From contig JALHDH010000011.1 in the NCBI GenBank assembly GCA_022839105.1, positions 1 through 43,299 of the forward strand: a stretch of DNA of 43,299 nt, read 5' to 3'. The position numbers were made by a program, and so were the translations under genes. The stretch's first letter is position 1. Every line of letters begins with the position of its first letter. Source of the DNA: a bacterium. Its GTDB lineage: Bacteria; Vulcanimicrobiota; Xenobia; Xenobiales; Xenobiaceae. Below the pieces are notes generated by a model. The model did not search any database. It was given only the letters and a program-made list of their open reading frames with translations, and was not told the origin of the DNA. Shown here in pieces: positions 32,905 through 41,278 of this stretch.

Positions 32905-33776
32905 GAATTCGAATCCTCCAAGGACCGGGTGGTCCTGGCCAGGCGTCGATGGGCCAGCTCGACCACGAAACGGCGGCGATAGGCCTGCCAGGCCACGGTC
33001 CCCACGTCGGTGAGCAACTGGTGGTTCACTCCGGCACCCACCAGTCCGCCCACCAGGGCCACCGCCTGAGCCGCCTTGCGCCGCACCAGCCCGGCCGCCA
33101 GTTGCCGCGAGAGGGCCTGGAGCCCCTTGGCCAGGGCCAGCCTCTCGAGATCCTTGAGCGGAACGCCCTGACGGATCATGTCCTGCAGTTCCTCGAGTTC
33201 GGCCAGACCCTGCCGACGCCGCTCATCCTCCAGGAAGTGGCCGAGGTCCAGGACCTTGAGCAGATGGGCCTCTTCGGCCTGGCCCCGCACCGGGAAGCCG
33301 TAACAGGTGGCCACCTCCAGGATGCATCGGCACAGCAGGGCATAGAGGACGGGGACATCGGCCAGCAGACCGAAGAGGCCCGAGAACCCGGCCGCGGCGC
33401 CCTGAACGGCCGCCGTGCGACGATGGAAGTCCACGCTGGCCCGGGCGACGCGGTCCAGGTCGCGCACGTCGGCACGAAAGATCTGGTCGGGTTCGGTTCC
33501 CACGTCCAGGCCGATGCTGGCGCTGATCCGGTCCAGGACGCCCTGCCTGGAGAAGGTGGCCTCCGAGGTCGTCCGCACCGCCGCCAGGACCTGATGGATG
33601 GCCTGGGCCAGGCCCTCCCTGAAGGATTCGGGAACCGCATCGTAGACCCGCTCGAAGGGGCGCCCGGCCAGGGTCACGGCTCTTCCCAGAGGGCCTGAAC
33701 GCTGGGCGGCCCAGGCCTGGACCTCGTCGAGGACCTCCTGCTCGGCTGGCCGGAGATGGGATCTCCAATCGGACAT
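32850..33776 (-). CDS. EcsC-family protein
   Basis: A 308-aa protein of the EcsC family (named for a gene of the Bacillus ecs operon). The characteristic hydrophobic core is FSGLFGLLADVPVLYALLCRCILEVATCYG, here at about residues 135-165, with a second hydrophobic patch near AVALVGGLVGAGVNHQLL. Function is unknown; members are thought to be membrane-associated and linked to secretion or processing. The ATG at 33776 has AGGG about 12 nt upstream. The last 18 codons overlap the cyclase gene in antisense. Confidence 0.85.
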   Translation of the reverse strand: MSDWRSHLRPAEQEVLDEVQAWAAQRSGPLGRAVTLAGRPFERVYDAVPESFREGLAQAIHQVLAAVRTTSEATFSRQGVLDRISASIGLDVGTEPDQIFRADVRDLDRVARASVDFHRRTAAVQGAAAGFSGLFGLLADVPVLYALLCRCILEVATCYGFPVRGQAEEAHLLKVLDLGHFLEDERRRQGLAELEELQDMIRQGVPLKDLERLALAKGLQALSRQLAAGLVRRKAAQAVALVGGLVGAGVNHQLLTDVGTVAWQAYRRRFVVELAHRRLARTTRSLEDSNSQVASEGAPPPAPGEDSD

Positions 33777-33798
33777 CCCTGCTGATTCACCCTCCCCC

Positions 33799-33810
33799 GG
33801 TCCCGGGACC
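33799..33810. other. 12-bp palindrome in the EcsC/GT1 divergent spacer
   Basis: GGTCCCGGGACC is a perfect 12-bp palindrome 23 bp before the EcsC start. It may be chance in GC-rich DNA but is placed where an operator would be. Confidence 0.3.
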
Positions 33811-33936
33811 TTCTCACCTGGAAGATCCTCCGCCCTCCAGGCAGGTTCCGGCCGGCCGACTGGCCAACACTCCCCCAACGCGTCCCGCTCCTCGGTCGGG
33901 GGCCAGGTCGGGAGAACGCCCCGAAAAGGAGGCAGG

Positions 33937-35160
33937 ATGGCCGGAATCCTGGTCTACTCAGCTCCCACCCGGGGGCACCTGTATCCCCTGGTTCCGACGA
34001 TGGAGAGCCTGCTGGATCGGGGGCATGACCTCTTCGTGCGCACCGTCGGCGCCGAGGTCAGGAACCTCCGGGAGCTCGGCTTCGAGGCCCGCCCCCTGGC
34101 GGACACCGTGGAATTCGCCATCCGCAACGACTGGCAGCACTTCGACCCCGAGGACGCCCTGCGCAGCCTGCTGCTCTATCTGGTGGACCGGGGTCCGGCC
34201 GAGGCCGAGGACCTCGCCCGCGCCCTCGAGGTCCATCAGCCCGATCTGCTGCTGGTCGACATCCACGCCTTCGGTGCCCTGGCCTGTGCCGAGACCTGCG
34301 GTGTGCCCTGGGCCGCCTGGTCGACCACCCTGCTCCCCTTCCCGGCTCCCGGGATCCCGCCCTTCGGGCTGGGCCTGCCGCGAAGCTCCGGGGCCCTGGG
34401 AGCGATGAAGAACTGGGCCAAGGCCAACTCGGTCCAGAGGGCCTACGACCAGGCCCTGCCCCAACTCAACGCCCTGCGCCAATCCCTGGGCGCGACGCCT
34501 CTGGCCCGGCTCCTGGACTGGCCCACCACGCCGCCCCGCCTCCTGTACTACACCGCCGAGCCCTTCGAGTATCCCCGGACCTGGCCGGACTCGGTGCGCC
34601 TGGTCGGACCGGGGAACTGGGAGCCTTTCCCGGAGATCACGGACCTGGAGGAGGATTCCCGCCCCCTGGTGGTCGTCAGTTGCTGCACCGAATTCCAGAA
34701 TGACGGACGCCTGGTCCAGGAGGCGCTGGAAGGCCTGGCCCGCGAGAAGGTGCGGGTCCTGGTCACCACCGCCTCGGTGGATCCCGAGGACTTCTCTCCC
34801 CCGCCCAATGCCCGGGTGGTTCGCTTCGCTGCCCACGGCCCCCTGATGGCCAAGGCCGCCTGCGTGGTCTGTCCGGGTGGCATGGGCCTGGTCCAGAAGG
34901 CCCTCTCGGCCGGGGTTCCGGTGCTGACGGTTCCCTTCGGGAGAGACCAGGTCGAGGTGGCCCGACGCGTCGAGAACCTCAAGGCCGGAGCCTCGCTCCC
35001 GGCGAATCGGATGACCCCCGCCCTGATCCGGCAGGGTGTGCATCGCGCCATGGGATGCCGCCGAGGCGCCGTCGAGGTGCAACTGGCCTTCAAGCAATGC
35101 GGGGGTGCCCCGGCGGCGGCCGGGTATCTGGAGGAGCTCCTGCCGAATCCGCCCGCCTGA
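33937..35160 (+). CDS. GT1-family (MGT-type) glycosyltransferase
   Basis: A 407-aa GT-B fold enzyme similar to bacterial macrolide or lipid glucosyltransferases. The N-terminal PTRGHLYPLVPTMESLLDRGHDL holds the acceptor-base His. The donor-binding region reads AHGPLMAKAACVVCPGGMGLVQKALSAGVP and then FGRDQ, which keeps the sugar-contacting DQ pair. The usual HGG(H/S)G has become PGGMG, so the phosphate-contacting His is lost or replaced. The ATG at 33937 follows AGGAGG by 4 nt. The acceptor is unknown. Confidence 0.85.
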   Translation: MAGILVYSAPTRGHLYPLVPTMESLLDRGHDLFVRTVGAEVRNLRELGFEARPLADTVEFAIRNDWQHFDPEDALRSLLLYLVDRGPAEAEDLARALEVHQPDLLLVDIHAFGALACAETCGVPWAAWSTTLLPFPAPGIPPFGLGLPRSSGALGAMKNWAKANSVQRAYDQALPQLNALRQSLGATPLARLLDWPTTPPRLLYYTAEPFEYPRTWPDSVRLVGPGNWEPFPEITDLEEDSRPLVVVSCCTEFQNDGRLVQEALEGLAREKVRVLVTTASVDPEDFSPPPNARVVRFAAHGPLMAKAACVVCPGGMGLVQKALSAGVPVLTVPFGRDQVEVARRVENLKAGASLPANRMTPALIRQGVHRAMGCRRGAVEVQLAFKQCGGAPAAAGYLEELLPNPPA

Positions 35161-35185
35161 AATCCCAGGCTGCCCCGGGGCCGAC

Positions 35186-36388
35186 TCAGCCCGTGGGCAC
35201 CCGAGCCAGGTGGAGGCGGACCAGATCCAGGGCTCCCTGGGAGGCCCGGAGCGGAGCCGTGGTTCCGGGCAGCAGGCGAAGCTCTGCGGCGCGCGTCCCC
35301 TCGGCCCCGCTCAGGGCCACGGGCGAGAAGACCTGCCCGCCCGAACCCCGGAGCTCCCCCACCACCAGGGCCAGACAGGCCCCGGTCTCGCGCCGCCATC
35401 GCGTTGCCGCCGCACGCGCCGAGGACAGGTCCGCGGGCCAGGGGAGAAGGCCCGGGAGCACCCGACCTCCCGGGCCGGGCGCGGTCGGGGCCGAAGAGGC
35501 ACAGCGCAGCGGGCCGCCGGACTGGAAGAGGCGGGCGGCCAGCAGGCCTTGACTGGCGACCTCGGCCAGGGCCAGGTCGCGGCCCTGTTCGCGCAGCATG
35601 CGGACCACGACCTGCTCCAGGCCCTCGCCCTCCTCGGAGAAGAGATGGCTTCCCAGCTCGCGGCGCAGCCCGACGCACAGGGTCTCCAGGACCTCCTCCG
35701 GCCGACTGCCGCCCCCCCGGGCCGTCAGTCGGAGCTCGAGATCCATCGGAGAGAAGTTGAGCGTGACCTCCACCTCGGGACAGGCGCCGACCAGGGAAGA
35801 GATGCGCTGGTCCAGGGCGGACTCGGCCAGCCCGAAGACCTTCAGGACCCTGCGCGCCACGCGCACCGAGCCGGCGCGCGCCCGCAGCTCGGGCAGGAGT
35901 TGCTCGAGGAAGATCGGCTGCATCTCCAAGGGCGGTCCGGGCAACAAAGCCAGGAGACGGCCCCGGTCTTCCAGCAGGATCCCGGGCGCGGTGCCCAGCC
36001 GGTTGGGCAGGGGCCGCCCCCCTTCCGGGATCATGGCCTGGCGCAGGTTGTTGGGGGGCATCTCCAGGCCGCGCGCGGCAAAGCGCCGATGCAACTGCTC
36101 CTCGATCTCTGCGTCCGAGCGCAGCGGGCAGCCCGTGGCCAGGGCGGCGGCCTCCCGGGTCAGGTCATCCCGGGTCGGTCCCAGCCCTCCGGTGCAGATC
36201 ACCAGCTCCACCCGATCCAGCGCCCGGGAGATGGCCTCCTGGATCTCCTCGCAATCATCGCCCACGATCGTCCGGCGGCGGACCGGGATGCCGATCTCCT
36301 CCAGCCGGGCCGTCAACCACGAGGAATTGGAGTCGGTGCGGTCGGGAGAGAGCAGTTCCGAGCCGGTGGCCAGGATCTCGGCGCGCAT
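35186..36388 (-). CDS. cinA: CinA-family protein, amidase motif lost
   Basis: A 400-aa protein with the CinA layout. The N-terminal MoCF domain (about 1-165) is normal: ILATGSELL, CTGGLGPTRDDLTREA and ALLPGPPLEM. The C-terminal domain should carry AESCTGG, whose Ser is the nucleophile of nicotinamide-nucleotide amidase. Here the site reads AEVASQGLLAARL (about 275-287), so Ser, Cys and a Gly are gone while the following LLAARL is kept. The amidase half is probably inactive or has another role; the CinA pyrophosphatase activity in the N-terminal half may persist. The start at 36388 is 11 nt after the prfC stop, so the two are likely co-transcribed. Confidence 0.88.
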   Translation of the reverse strand: MRAEILATGSELLSPDRTDSNSSWLTARLEEIGIPVRRRTIVGDDCEEIQEAISRALDRVELVICTGGLGPTRDDLTREAAALATGCPLRSDAEIEEQLHRRFAARGLEMPPNNLRQAMIPEGGRPLPNRLGTAPGILLEDRGRLLALLPGPPLEMQPIFLEQLLPELRARAGSVRVARRVLKVFGLAESALDQRISSLVGACPEVEVTLNFSPMDLELRLTARGGGSRPEEVLETLCVGLRRELGSHLFSEEGEGLEQVVVRMLREQGRDLALAEVASQGLLAARLFQSGGPLRCASSAPTAPGPGGRVLPGLLPWPADLSSARAAATRWRRETGACLALVVGELRGSGGQVFSPVALSGAEGTRAAELRLLPGTTAPLRASQGALDLVRLHLARVPTG

Positions 36389-36399
36389 GGGAGCCGCCG

Positions 36400-38007
36400 C
36401 TAGCGGGGGCTGACGGCCAGGAATTCCAGGCCGGGATTCTTCTCGGCGGTGTAGTTCAGGTCCCAGTCGCTGGGGAAGAGCACAACGGGTCGATCCCTGC
36501 CGTCCAGGGCCCGGCGGGCCAGGCGCGAGGGTTCGAAATCGGCCAGCCTCTCCTCGGGGCCCACCACCCAGCGGGCCAGGCGATAGCTCAGGGGCTCGAA
36601 GCGGGCTTCCACCCCGTAGTCGGTCTTCAGGCGATGCTCGACCACCTCGAACTGCAGCCGGCCCACCGCCCCCATGACCGGCGTGCGGACATGCTCGTCG
36701 GCCAGCCAGAAGACCTGGATGGCCCCTTCGCGCTGCAACTGCTCAAGGGCCTTGTTGAACTGCTTGCGCCGGGAGGGATCGTCCACCAGGACCCGCGCGA
36801 AGTGCTCGGGCGGGAAGAGGGGGATCGGGTCATAATGGACATCGGCCCCCTCCACCAGCGTGTCCCCCAGGACCAGCTCACCGGAGTTCACCAGGCCCAC
36901 GACATCGCCGGGGAAGGCCTCGTCGACCGTCTCGCGCTCCTGGGCGAAGAGCCGCTGGGGGTAGGTCAGCCGGATCACCTCTCCGGTCCGGACGCAATGG
37001 ACCTTCATGCCGCGCTCGAAGCGGCCCGTGCAAACCCGGAGGAAGGCCACCCGATCGCGATGCCGGGGGTTCATGTCCGCCTGGATCTTGAAGACGAAGC
37101 CCGAGAAATCGGGCTCGGTGGGTTCAACCGGCCCGCGATCGCTGTTGCGGGGGCCGGGGGAAGGGGCCAGACGCAGGAACTCCTCCAAGAAGAGCTGGAC
37201 CCCGAAGTTGGTCAAGGCGCTGCCGAAGAAGACGGGGGTGACCTGACCGGCCAGGAAGGCCTCGCGATCGAAATCCTCCCCGGCCGCCTCGAGCAGTTCG
37301 GTCTCCTCCGAGAAGCTGGCAAAGACCCCGGGTTCGACCATGCGCGCCACCTCCTCCGAGCGCGGATGGGCCACCCGGACCCGGGCCTTGGACGAACCGT
37401 GGCCCGTGCGCTCGAAGAGGTGCATCTCTCCGGTCTTCATCTCGAAGACGCCCTTGAAGCTGGGCCCGTTGCCCAGGGGCCAGTTCATGGGGACCGCATG
37501 CATGCCCAGGACCTTCTCGATCTCCCCGAGCAGATCCAGGGGATCCTGGGTGGGGCGATCCATCTTGTTGATGAAGGTCAGGATCGGCAGTCCGCGCTGG
37601 CGGCAGACATCGAAGAGCTTCAGGGTCTGGGTCTCGATGCCCTTGGCCGCATCCAGGATCATCACCGCGCAGTCGACGGCCAGAAGCGTCCGATAGGTGT
37701 CCTCGCTGAAGTCCTGGTGCCCGGGGGTATCCAGAAGATTCAACAGGAAACCGCCGTACTCGAAGCTCAGGACGGTGGAGGTCACCGAGATCCCTCGCTG
37801 CTTCTCGATCTCCATGAAGTCCGAGGCCGCGTGCGTCTGGGAACGTCGGGCGCGGACCGCCCCCGCCAGGTTGACCGCCCCGCCGTACAGCAGGAGCTTC
37901 TCGGTCAGGGTGGTCTTGCCGGCGTCGGGGTGCGAGATGATCGCGAAGGTCCGCCGGCGGCGGACCTCTTCGGCGATCCGGAGGGGGTTCTGGAGGGCTT
38001 CCTGCAT
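36400..38007 (-). CDS. prfC: Peptide chain release factor 3
   Basis: A 535-aa translational GTPase that removes release factors 1 and 2 from the ribosome after peptide release. The G domain has SHPDAGKTTLTEK, the effector HAASDFMEIEKQRGISV, DTPGHQDFSEDTYRTL and NKMDRP; beta-barrel and C-terminal domains follow (GAVGRLQFEVVEHRLK). The ATG at 38007 is chosen, although it has a poor ribosome site, because a promoter (38040-38069) lies just upstream and the length then matches the family. An ATG at 38109 would start before that promoter. Confidence 0.95.
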   Translation of the reverse strand: MQEALQNPLRIAEEVRRRRTFAIISHPDAGKTTLTEKLLLYGGAVNLAGAVRARRSQTHAASDFMEIEKQRGISVTSTVLSFEYGGFLLNLLDTPGHQDFSEDTYRTLLAVDCAVMILDAAKGIETQTLKLFDVCRQRGLPILTFINKMDRPTQDPLDLLGEIEKVLGMHAVPMNWPLGNGPSFKGVFEMKTGEMHLFERTGHGSSKARVRVAHPRSEEVARMVEPGVFASFSEETELLEAAGEDFDREAFLAGQVTPVFFGSALTNFGVQLFLEEFLRLAPSPGPRNSDRGPVEPTEPDFSGFVFKIQADMNPRHRDRVAFLRVCTGRFERGMKVHCVRTGEVIRLTYPQRLFAQERETVDEAFPGDVVGLVNSGELVLGDTLVEGADVHYDPIPLFPPEHFARVLVDDPSRRKQFNKALEQLQREGAIQVFWLADEHVRTPVMGAVGRLQFEVVEHRLKTDYGVEARFEPLSYRLARWVVGPEERLADFEPSRLARRALDGRDRPVVLFPSDWDLNYTAEKNPGLEFLAVSPR

Positions 38008-38039
38008 GCTGGTGTCCCGCAGTTTCGAGAATTCCGCCG

Positions 38040-38069
38040 ATCTTAGCAGGGCCCGCAAAGAGGTGTCAA
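38040..38069 (-). promoter_or_regulatory. Sigma-70-type promoter for prfC-cinA
   Basis: TTGACA (38064-38069, minus strand) lies 18 bp from TAAGAT (38040-38045). Transcription would start near 38033, about 26 nt before the chosen prfC start. The consensus -35 makes this credible. Confidence 0.65.
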
Positions 38070-38083
38070 ACAAGACGACCTCC

Positions 38084-38146
38084 CCTGAATCCGCCACCTG
38101 CCGTGGCATTCGGCCCTCGGTTCTCACGCCTGGTGGCGGATTCAGG
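38084..38146. repeat. 15-bp perfect inverted repeat between pilC and prfC
   Basis: CCTGAATCCGCCACC (38084-38098) is mirrored exactly at 38132-38146 across 33 nt. On the pilC transcript it would form a long hairpin 40 nt past the stop codon; no T-run follows. The first 12 bases recur at 98-109 near the left edge, before the Uma2-like gene. Confidence 0.7.
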
Positions 38147-38185
38147 CCTCCGGAGGCCCCCCCACAACCCCCTGCGCGAAGCCTC

Positions 38186-39403
38186 CTAGAACTGGCCCAC
38201 CAGATCGTAGACGGGGATGAAGACCGCGAGCAGCACATAGCCGACCGCGATGCCCATGAAGAAGATCATCACCGGCTCGAGCATGGCGGTCAGGGCCTCC
38301 AGCGAGTGCTCCACCTCCAGGTCGTAGAAGTCGGCCAGCTTGTTGAGCATCAGAGGCAGGTTTCCGGTCTCTTCGCCGATGGCGACCATCTGGGGCAGCA
38401 TCGGCGGGAAGAGCCGATACTCCTTGAGGGGCTGGGACAAGCGCATGCCCGCCTTCAGGCCCATCTGGACCTCCTCGATCACATCCGAGATCACGTCGTT
38501 GCCGGCGGCCTTGGCCACGATCTCCAGGGCGTGGACCATCGGCACACCGCTCCCCAGCAGCGTTCCCAGGGTGCGGCAGAAACGCGAGAGGGCCACCTTC
38601 TTCATCAGGACTCCCAGCACCGGGAGGTCCAGAAGCATCCGATCCCTCTGACGGCGCCCCAGGGGGGTCTTGAAATACTGGAGGACGGAGTAGATCCCGC
38701 TCCCGATGAGGGCCAGGATGGGCAGCATGATCAGGGGATTGCGGAGCGTGCTGGTGATCCAGATCAGGCTCCGGGTGATCCAGGGGAGGCGGACATCGAT
38801 GCCTTCGAAGAGGTCGATGAAGGTCGGGAAGACGTAGGTGACCAGGATGAAGGTCACGGTGACACAGGCCAGGAAGACGACCGCCGGATAGGTCGTCGCC
38901 GCGGCCACCTTCTTCTGCAGGGTCAGCTCCCGTTCCAGGAAGGTGGCCAACCGGTCGAGGATCTCGCCCATGGCGCCCGACATCTCGCCGGCCTTGACCA
39001 TGCTGATGTAGACGGGGCTGAACACGTCGGGGTGGCGGGCCATGGCCTTGGCCAGCGAGTAGCCTCCCCGGATATCGTCATAGACCGACTGGATGGCCCG
39101 GGTCAGCCGTGCGTTGAGCGATTGACGCCCCAGGCCCTCGAGGCCCCGGACCGTGGAGATTCCGGAGTTGAAGAGCACCGCGAACTGCCGGGTGAAGATC
39201 GCCAGGGCATACAGCGAGACTCCTTCAAAACGCTGGAGCAGCATCCGCAGGGTCTTGAGGGAATCCTTCTTCTCGCGGATGTTGGTGACCGTGTAGCGGC
39301 TGTTCCGGAGGTCCCGGACCACGGACTGGGCGTCGGGAGCCTCGACGGACCCCGACACGACCCGGCCTCGCGAATCCAAGGCCTCATAAATAAAAGTCGG
39401 CAT
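38186..39403 (-). CDS. pilC: Type IV pilus/type II secretion inner-membrane protein, PilC/GspF family
   Basis: A 405-aa inner-membrane protein with two repeated T2SSF domains (about 65-190 and 270-395), a standard arrangement, with helices around VVFLACVTVTFILVTYVFPTF and FFMGIAVGYVLLAVFIPVYD. FTRQFAVLFNSGI and SRFCRTLGTLLGSGVPM mark the paired cytoplasmic regions. It forms the platform on which the pilus ATPases act. No pilB, pilT, pilM-Q or pilin gene is nearby, so it stands alone or belongs to a scattered set. The ATG at 39403 has GGAGG only at 12 nt, and directly follows the TGA of a 49-codon open frame (39404-39553). Confidence 0.92.
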   Translation of the reverse strand: MPTFIYEALDSRGRVVSGSVEAPDAQSVVRDLRNSRYTVTNIREKKDSLKTLRMLLQRFEGVSLYALAIFTRQFAVLFNSGISTVRGLEGLGRQSLNARLTRAIQSVYDDIRGGYSLAKAMARHPDVFSPVYISMVKAGEMSGAMGEILDRLATFLERELTLQKKVAAATTYPAVVFLACVTVTFILVTYVFPTFIDLFEGIDVRLPWITRSLIWITSTLRNPLIMLPILALIGSGIYSVLQYFKTPLGRRQRDRMLLDLPVLGVLMKKVALSRFCRTLGTLLGSGVPMVHALEIVAKAAGNDVISDVIEEVQMGLKAGMRLSQPLKEYRLFPPMLPQMVAIGEETGNLPLMLNKLADFYDLEVEHSLEALTAMLEPVMIFFMGIAVGYVLLAVFIPVYDLVGQF

Positions 39404-39553
39404 TCAGGCGCCAGCCTCCCCAGGTCGGACGGGTTCCCCTCCAGGCTCCCCCGACAGGACCTTCCAGAACGCCCTGCAGCCCGGGAGGGGGAACCCCGCG
39501 TTCCGGCCCTTCTTCTTCGGCACGAAAGCCTTTCCCCCCTGGAAGGCCAGCAT
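39404..39553 (-). CDS. Possible 49-aa leader ORF abutting pilC
   Basis: An open frame from the ATG at 39553 (MLAFQGGKAFVPKKKGRN...) ends in TGA at 39404-39406, immediately followed by the pilC ATG. It has no ribosome site of its own and no recognised family. Its end abutting pilC would allow translational coupling, which might explain the weak pilC ribosome site. It may be chance in GC-rich DNA. Confidence 0.2.
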   Translation of the reverse strand: MLAFQGGKAFVPKKKGRNAGFPLPGCRAFWKVLSGEPGGEPVRPGEAGA

Positions 39554-39646
39554 CTCGAAGGAGAATCAGGAAGACCTGCGGAGCTGGCCGGAACGGGGAG
39601 GCCGGCAGGCGAGGGTCGCGAAAGGGGCCGGCCTGGAGGAAGCCCC

Positions 39647-40936
39647 ATGGATTCGATCTCGACCTTTCGCGCGCTCTCAGAGCACATCCCCGGAGGCGTC
39701 AACAGCCCCTTCCGCGCCTTCGGGCAGGTCGGAGGAGCTCCCCCGATCCTGGTTCGCGGCCAGGGCAGCCGGGTCTGGGATCTGGAGGGACGAGAATACC
39801 TGGACCTGGTCTGCGGATGGGGCCCCCTCCTGATGGGACACTGTCACCCCCGGATCGTCCGGGCCGTGCAGGAGGCCGCCGCCGAGGGGACCCTCTTCGG
39901 AGCCTCCACCACCTGGGAACTGGACCTGGCCCGACTGGTCCGGCAGGCCTTCCCGAGCCTCGAGATGGTCCGTTTCGTGAACTCGGGAGCCGAGGCCGTC
40001 CAGGCCGCCCTGAGGGTGGCCCGCTCGGCCACGCGCCGCCCCCGGATCCTGAAGTTCGAAGGCTGCTACCATGGCCACGTCGAGTGCCTGGACGCCGCCG
40101 GACTGGAAGCCGAGCAGGCCGGAGGCCCCCTGGCGCTGGGAGCCTCGCCGGGAGCGGCCAGCGAGACCCTCCTGGCACGCTTCAACGACCTGGTGTCGGT
40201 GGAGCGCCAACTGCTCGCCTGTCGGGGCGAGGTGGCCGCCGTCCTGGTCGAGCCCGTCACCGGCAGCATGGGCGTGATCCCCCCCGCACCGGGCTTCCTC
40301 GAAGGGCTCCGCGAACTCTGCGATCGGGAGGGGGTCCTGCTGATCTTCGATGAGGTCCTGACCGGATTCCGGGTGGCCCGAGGCGGAGCCCAGGAGCGCT
40401 ATGGCGTGCGCGCGGATCTGACCTGCCTGGGCAAGGCCCTCTCCGGAGGCCTGCCGATGGGAGCCTACGGAGGCCGGGCCGACCTGATGCGCCTGGTGGC
40501 CCCCACCGGACCGGTCTACCAGGCCGGGACCTACTGCGGCAACCCGGTCAGCGTCCGAGCGGCGGTGGCCGCCATGGAGCTGGCCGCCGCACCCGGGCTG
40601 TATGAGGACCTGGAGGCCACGGCCCGACGCCTGGTCTCGGGGCTCTCCCGGATCCCCGGGCTCCTGGTCCAGAACGTCGGCTCGATGTTCTCGCTGGGCT
40701 TCGGCCCGGAACGCCTGGTGGACCATCGCGACGCCGAAAGACTCCAGACCGGCACCTTCGCCGTCTTCTTCCACGAGATGCTGGCTCGGGGGATCTACCT
40801 GCCCCCCTCGACCTTCGACGCCGCCTGCCTTGCGACGGTGCACACCGCCGAGGAGGTGGACCGGGTGATCCAGGCCGCCGGGGAAGCCACCGCGGTGGCC
40901 CTGGAGAGGACTCCGGGACCGGAATCAGGAATCTGA
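39647..40936 (+). CDS. hemL: Glutamate-1-semialdehyde 2,1-aminomutase
   Basis: A 429-aa PLP enzyme of the C5 haem pathway, converting glutamate-1-semialdehyde to 5-aminolevulinate. Features are the N-terminal PGGVNSPFRAFGQVGG, the substrate gate, the phosphate-binding NSGAEAVQAAL, FEGCYHGH, FDEVLTGFR, and the PLP lysine in LGKALSGGLPMGAYGG (Lys263). A gating loop that usually reads GTLSGNP is GTYCGNP here. The ATG at 39647 has GGAGGA at 7 nt. No other haem gene is nearby. Confidence 0.94.
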   Translation: MDSISTFRALSEHIPGGVNSPFRAFGQVGGAPPILVRGQGSRVWDLEGREYLDLVCGWGPLLMGHCHPRIVRAVQEAAAEGTLFGASTTWELDLARLVRQAFPSLEMVRFVNSGAEAVQAALRVARSATRRPRILKFEGCYHGHVECLDAAGLEAEQAGGPLALGASPGAASETLLARFNDLVSVERQLLACRGEVAAVLVEPVTGSMGVIPPAPGFLEGLRELCDREGVLLIFDEVLTGFRVARGGAQERYGVRADLTCLGKALSGGLPMGAYGGRADLMRLVAPTGPVYQAGTYCGNPVSVRAAVAAMELAAAPGLYEDLEATARRLVSGLSRIPGLLVQNVGSMFSLGFGPERLVDHRDAERLQTGTFAVFFHEMLARGIYLPPSTFDAACLATVHTAEEVDRVIQAAGEATAVALERTPGPESGI

Positions 40937-40986
40937 CGGGGCCCCCGACCACGGGAGAGAGGGCCCTGCCCCCAAGGAGATCGTCG

Positions 40987-41274
40987 ATGTCAGGATTCTT
41001 CGATAAACTGGGCGACTCGGTTCGCGAGGCCAGCAAGGGCGTCGTCCGCAAATCCGAGATGCGTCTGCGGGTGGAACGCCTCAAGATGGACATCCGCGAC
41101 CTGCGAGAGCAGAAGGACCAGAAGATGCGGGATCTGGCCCACAAGGTGTACGAACGCTACATCCAGGGCACCCTGCAGGACCCCGAGTTCCTGGCTGCCT
41201 GCCAGGACATCAAGACGCTCCAGTGGCAGATCGACGAGCGCTGGACGGAGGTCAACCATCTCAACGTGGACTGA
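40987..41274 (+). CDS. 95-aa helical/coiled-coil small protein
   Basis: A small, highly charged protein: MSGFFDKLGDSVREASKGV, then a heptad-like helix (ERLKMDIRDLREQKDQKMRDL) and YIQGTLQDPEFLAACQ. No catalytic motif. The ATG at 40987 follows AAGGAG at about 8 nt. Its stop lies 4 nt before the apparent CTG start of rdgB, so it may help rdgB translation. I do not recognise the family. Confidence 0.75.
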   Translation: MSGFFDKLGDSVREASKGVVRKSEMRLRVERLKMDIRDLREQKDQKMRDLAHKVYERYIQGTLQDPEFLAACQDIKTLQWQIDERWTEVNHLNVD

Positions 41275-41278
41275 ACCC

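Noticed and set aside
38008..38109. Longer prfC start at 38109
   Set aside because: It would begin upstream of the TTGACA/TAAGAT promoter, and the extra residues do not belong to release factor 3.
39404..39646. RNA gene or regulatory RNA before hemL
   Set aside because: Only short GC stems are visible and no tRNA-like fold; the hemL ribosome site is ordinary.
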